Below are positions 31,213-33,544 of a stretch of DNA of 33,544 nt, in pieces. How positions within the stretch are numbered: the stretch's first letter is position 1; every line of letters starts with the position of its first letter. The translations under genes and the position numbers were made by a program. The notes below the pieces were generated by a model. It was given only the letters and a program-made list of their open reading frames with translations. It did no database searches and was not told where the DNA came from. This DNA is from DATBJG01 sp963790545 (lineage in GTDB: Bacteria; Acidobacteriota; Vicinamibacteria; Vicinamibacterales; JAMQPK01). The stretch is from positions 1 through 33,544 of the forward strand of contig CAWBPA010000011.1 of assembly GCA_963790545.1 (NCBI GenBank). The letters are read 5' to 3'.

Positions 31213-31773
31213 TTAAACGTCCTCCCTCTCATCGTGCGTTTCGAGATTGAGGCCGGTGCCGCTGAAGTGAATGTCGTGGGCGGCAATCTTGTCGTGCAGC
31301 AAGCGCCGGGCCGCAGCGTAATGACGGCCAGGCACGGTGAGTCGGCGCGCCAGCTTTCGGATGCGCGACACAATGACCAGTGTGGGCTCCCGTTCCTGGC
31401 GCCAGGTGATGCCGCCAATGTTCGAATAAGGAATGAATCCGGTCTCGGCCCAAATGCCGTCCTCGTAAAATCCGCGCCCAATCATGCGGCTCAGCGGAGA
31501 GGCGCACGCATAATAGAAAAACATCATCCCGACGCCAAACACCTGGATTGGCGACCACGGCAGGACGACGACATCGATATAGAGCAAGAGACCGAGGACA
31601 ACCGCCATCACAAGTAGCAATCCGGAGTAGGGCGGCCGACGACCAGGCCAGGTCAGCAAGGCCTTGGAACGGCGTTTCAGAAATCGAAGGCTGTCGACAA
31701 AGATGCGCAGGTTGGCCGCAAGGTATCCGAGGCCGAACAAGAAGAGCGCGGGGCCAACAAGATCACCCACCAC
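31213..31773 (-). CDS. DUF5673-like membrane protein
   Basis: About 186 residues with three hydrophobic segments, around 8-24, 50-70 and 74-92 (PALFLFGLGYLAANL, YSGLLLVMAVVLGLLLYI). The soluble C-terminal part holds GFYEDGIWAETGFIPYSNIG and ITWRQEREPTLVIVSRIRKL, a bacterial-PH-like pattern that I associate with DUF5673. No enzyme motif is visible, so its role is unknown. Start 31773 was taken as the frame start; I see no clear ribosome-binding site to confirm it. It precedes the M28 peptidase gene. Confidence 0.75.
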   Translation of the reverse strand: MVGDLVGPALFLFGLGYLAANLRIFVDSLRFLKRRSKALLTWPGRRPPYSGLLLVMAVVLGLLLYIDVVVLPWSPIQVFGVGMMFFYYACASPLSRMIGRGFYEDGIWAETGFIPYSNIGGITWRQEREPTLVIVSRIRKLARRLTVPGRHYAAARRLLHDKIAAHDIHFSGTGLNLETHDEREDV

Positions 31774-31795
31774 ACGCTAATAATAACAAGAGCAC

Positions 31796-31840
31796 TGACG
31801 AGTGACGAGTGGCCCTTATCCTTTGACCTTATCCTTTGAC
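31796..31840. repeat. Tandem repeats at the tdk 3' end
   Basis: TGACGAG occurs twice (31796-31809), and the 13-mer CCTTATCCTTTGA twice in tandem (31814-31839). On the minus strand the 13-mers encode the last residues of tdk (SKDKVKG) and the TAA stop. Confidence 0.85.
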
Positions 31841-32416
31841 TGCCCGGCCAGCGTGGGATCGAAACATCGGCGACACCGTGCTCTGTACGTCCCTTGCGCG
31901 CCGAGCAGGACTCGCTCGCTGCTGGCAACGAGTCGCTGCGTATGACTCGCCGGGTGGCCGCAGACGACGCAAATTGCATGGGTCTTGGTGATGTACTCGG
32001 CAATCGCCAGGAGCTGCGGCATGGGCTCGAACGGCCGACCGAGGTAATCCTGATCGAGTCCCGCCACGATCACCCGCGTGCCTCGGTTCGCCAGCGCGTC
32101 GCAGACGGCCGGCAACCCGACATCGAAGAACTGACCTTCGTCAATGCCCACGACTTCTGTGTCGGCATCAACCGCATCCACAGCTGGGCCGAGTTCGAGA
32201 CGTTGCGCGATTCCATCCGCATTTCGCTGTGCGACACGATCTGGTTCTCAGCGTATCGGTCGTCGACCCGGGCTTGAAGATCTGCACTTTCTGGCGGGCG
32301 ATCTGGGCGCGGCGCAGCCGGCGAATCAGCTCTTCGCTCTTGCCGCTGAACATGCTGCCGGTAATGACTTCGATCCAGCCGTGGGTGGTGTGGTGTCGGA
32401 CATCCATCGGAGACAT
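31816..32416 (-). CDS. tdk: Thymidine kinase, type II; two frameshifts
   Basis: Phosphorylates thymidine in the salvage pathway. The N-terminal part contains the P-loop GSMFSGKSEELIRRLRRAQ and KVQIFKPG. A second frame then reads VDDRYAENQIVSHSEMRMES and the third frame reads AVDADTEVVGIDEGQFFD, VIVAGLDQDYLGRPFEPM, ICVVCGHPASHTQR and RARCRRCFDP, with zinc-binding CxxC pairs. The frames join if one base is restored near 32268 (a G run) and one near 32190, giving about 200 residues, the usual length. Everything else is well conserved, so two sequence errors are likelier than decay. The C-terminal SKDKVKG is repeat-encoded. The start is near a palindromic element. It is preceded by efp. Confidence 0.88.
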
Positions 32417-32417
32417 G

Positions 32418-32471
32418 CGTAGCGCGGACCTGAGGTCCGCGTGTCGCGGGCTTTAAAAGGCCCGCGCTACG
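32418..32471. repeat. Nested palindrome (three-way hairpin) upstream of tdk
   Basis: Outer arms CGTAGCGCGG and CCGCGCTACG enclose two inner hairpins, GCGGACCT-GA-GGTCCGC and GCGGGCTTT-TAAAAGGCCCGC (approximate boundaries). The first inner hairpin belongs to the AGACCTTCAGGTC family. It lies between the tdk start and the efp stop, both on the minus strand. Confidence 0.8.
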
Positions 32472-32486
32472 TCTACCCTCTGTCCT

Positions 32487-33042
32487 CTACACTCGAGACT
32501 GATACTCTCCAGTCTCCGTATTCACCCGGATCCGATCGCCGGCATTGACGAAGGGACGCACCTGGACGACCAGGTCAGTCTCCAGGCGGGCGGGTTTGAC
32601 CTGTGCGCTCGCCGTCGCGCCCTTGATGCCAGGCACCGTGTCCTCCACCAGGAGATCGACGGTCTGCGGCAGCTCGATGCCAACCGGCTCGGTTCCGTAG
32701 AACTCGACTCTGATCGACATGTCGGCGATGAGGTAGTTGACCAAATCGCCAAACGTCGCGATCGATGTGGATTTGTACGTACGTCGACGTATCCATGAAG
32801 TGGTACGACGACCCGTCCACGTAGAGATACAGCATTTCCCGCTCGTCGAGCGTGGCACGTCCACGTCGTCCTCCGACCGGAACTTGTGGTCGCTCAGCGC
32901 CTGTGACCGAATGTTGCGTAGGCAGCCTCCGCCGTTCAGCGCTTGCTTGCCCGGCGTCAGGATCGTAGAGGTCAAGATCTTGAAGAGATCCGAACCCATC
33001 TTGATCGGCGTCCCCTTCCATTCAGTCACTGATAGAAGCCAT
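32487..33042 (-). pseudogene. efp: Elongation factor P, unreadable in one frame
   Basis: EF-P promotes peptide-bond formation at polyproline. Pieces in two frames are clear: KGTPIKMGSDLFKILTST, RNIRSQALSDHKFRSEDDVD, DEREMLYLYVDGSSYHFMD with TYVQIHIDRDV, and GDLVNYLIADMSIRVEFYG followed by TEPVGIELPQTVDLLVEDTV and ARLETDLVVQVRPFVNAGD through DRIRVNTETGEY. At least three frame switches occur, near 33026, 32860 and 32750. The modification loop (TPGNKRG in relatives) reads TPGKQALNGG, so the local sequence is also damaged by substitutions. The ATG 33042 (MASIS) looks right. Mixed indels and substitutions suggest low-quality contig-end sequence rather than a true pseudogene. Confidence 0.8.
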
Positions 33043-33544
33043 CGGTAGAACCAAGGTCGACGAACAAGGTCGCAGACGTGCGACTTCTTCTTTGTATCTG
33101 CTTCCAAGTCGTGGCACATTGTCGTTAAGGCTTTCAAGACCAGGAGGCAGTTGCTCCAGTTTGGCGTGACACAAGCGTCACGTGGGAACCCGTCCACGAT
33201 CTGCTGACATTGCGAGCAAGCTGAGACGCCCCGAGACGGTGAACGGGTTACAGGCTGGGCTCGAGCGGTTCGACCCTCTTCGGACGACGGATCGCTGTCA
33301 ATGATGCCAAGGTCCAGGTGAAGCCCAACAGATTAGGGTCCAGGTCCAGGACATATACTTCTCTCACGATGCAAGGTCAACGATGGGTTGCATGCTTTCC
33401 CGTACGAGCAGCACCACCGGGTCGAGCACCGTCATCGATAGCTTCCCGAAGTCTACTCAACTTGCCACGACCCATCGACTAAGACACTCTGACGCCGACC
33501 TCGTGATCGAATCCTGACCATTAGGGTGTTGAAGCGGTCCCAGG
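33043..33544. other. About 500 bases with no recognised gene (low-quality tail)
   Basis: No supported CDS, RNA gene or mobile element is seen. Several frames open only for short runs; a minus-strand frame of roughly 40 codons containing LDLDPNLLGFTWTLASLTAI is the longest suggestive piece but has no recognised family. The direct word CTGGACC recurs in it. The segment follows the indel-rich efp and may itself be corrupted. Confidence 0.5.

Noticed and set aside
33230..33360. Minus-strand frame with LDLDPNLLGFTWTLASLTAI
   Set aside because: Too short, no known family and in the low-quality tail.

Overview
The window reads as a high-GC chromosomal segment from an Acidobacteriota member, probably Vicinamibacteria-like. 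This is inferred from a VWFA-related secreted protein of the acidobacterial type, a DUF6335-type protein, housekeeping gene order and gene-dense minus-strand operons separated by short repeat-filled spacers. No plasmid, phage, IS element, CRISPR array, rRNA or tRNA gene was recognised.

Layout. 1-5567 (minus) is a compact valS-nadC-birA-coaX operon followed by a partial hypothetical gene. 5628-6938 is a receiver-domain regulator. 7029-9223 encodes a two-subunit B12-dependent methylmalonyl-CoA mutase. 9392-10639 is glutamate dehydrogenase. 10653-12749 is the secreted VWFA-related protein. 12844-15493 holds two acyl-CoA dehydrogenases around a small HMA metal-binding protein. 15631-18340 is rpsA, an IHF/HU subunit and a HIT hydrolase. 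18531-21946 holds a DUF6335-like basic protein, cmk, an alpha/beta hydrolase and an RluB-type pseudouridine synthase. 22015-25142 is M50 protease-trpS-scpA-scpB. 25279-25855 is a YefM/VapC toxin-antitoxin pair. 25872-31773 holds uvrC, a CDP-alcohol phosphatidyltransferase with a small membrane protein, Ku, an M28 peptidase and a DUF5673-like membrane protein. 31816-33042 is a damaged tdk and efp. 33043-33544 is unreadable.

How the genes work together. Mutase, short/branched-chain acyl-CoA dehydrogenase, a second acyl-CoA dehydrogenase and glutamate dehydrogenase point to amino-acid and branched or odd-chain acyl-CoA catabolism into the TCA cycle. valS, trpS, efp, rpsA and rluB serve translation; scpAB, IHF, uvrC and Ku serve chromosome maintenance; coaX, nadC and birA serve CoA, NAD and biotin metabolism.

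The most distinctive layer is the intergenic DNA. Several unrelated families of short-word, hairpin-forming repeats occupy spacers, supply stop codons and C-terminal tails, bracket the toxin-antitoxin pair and the HMA gene, and in one case sit in frame inside uvrC. At least six single-base indels break otherwise intact genes, and the last ~1.3 kb is error-rich; sequence error is more likely than biology there, so apparent fusions and split genes should be read with caution.
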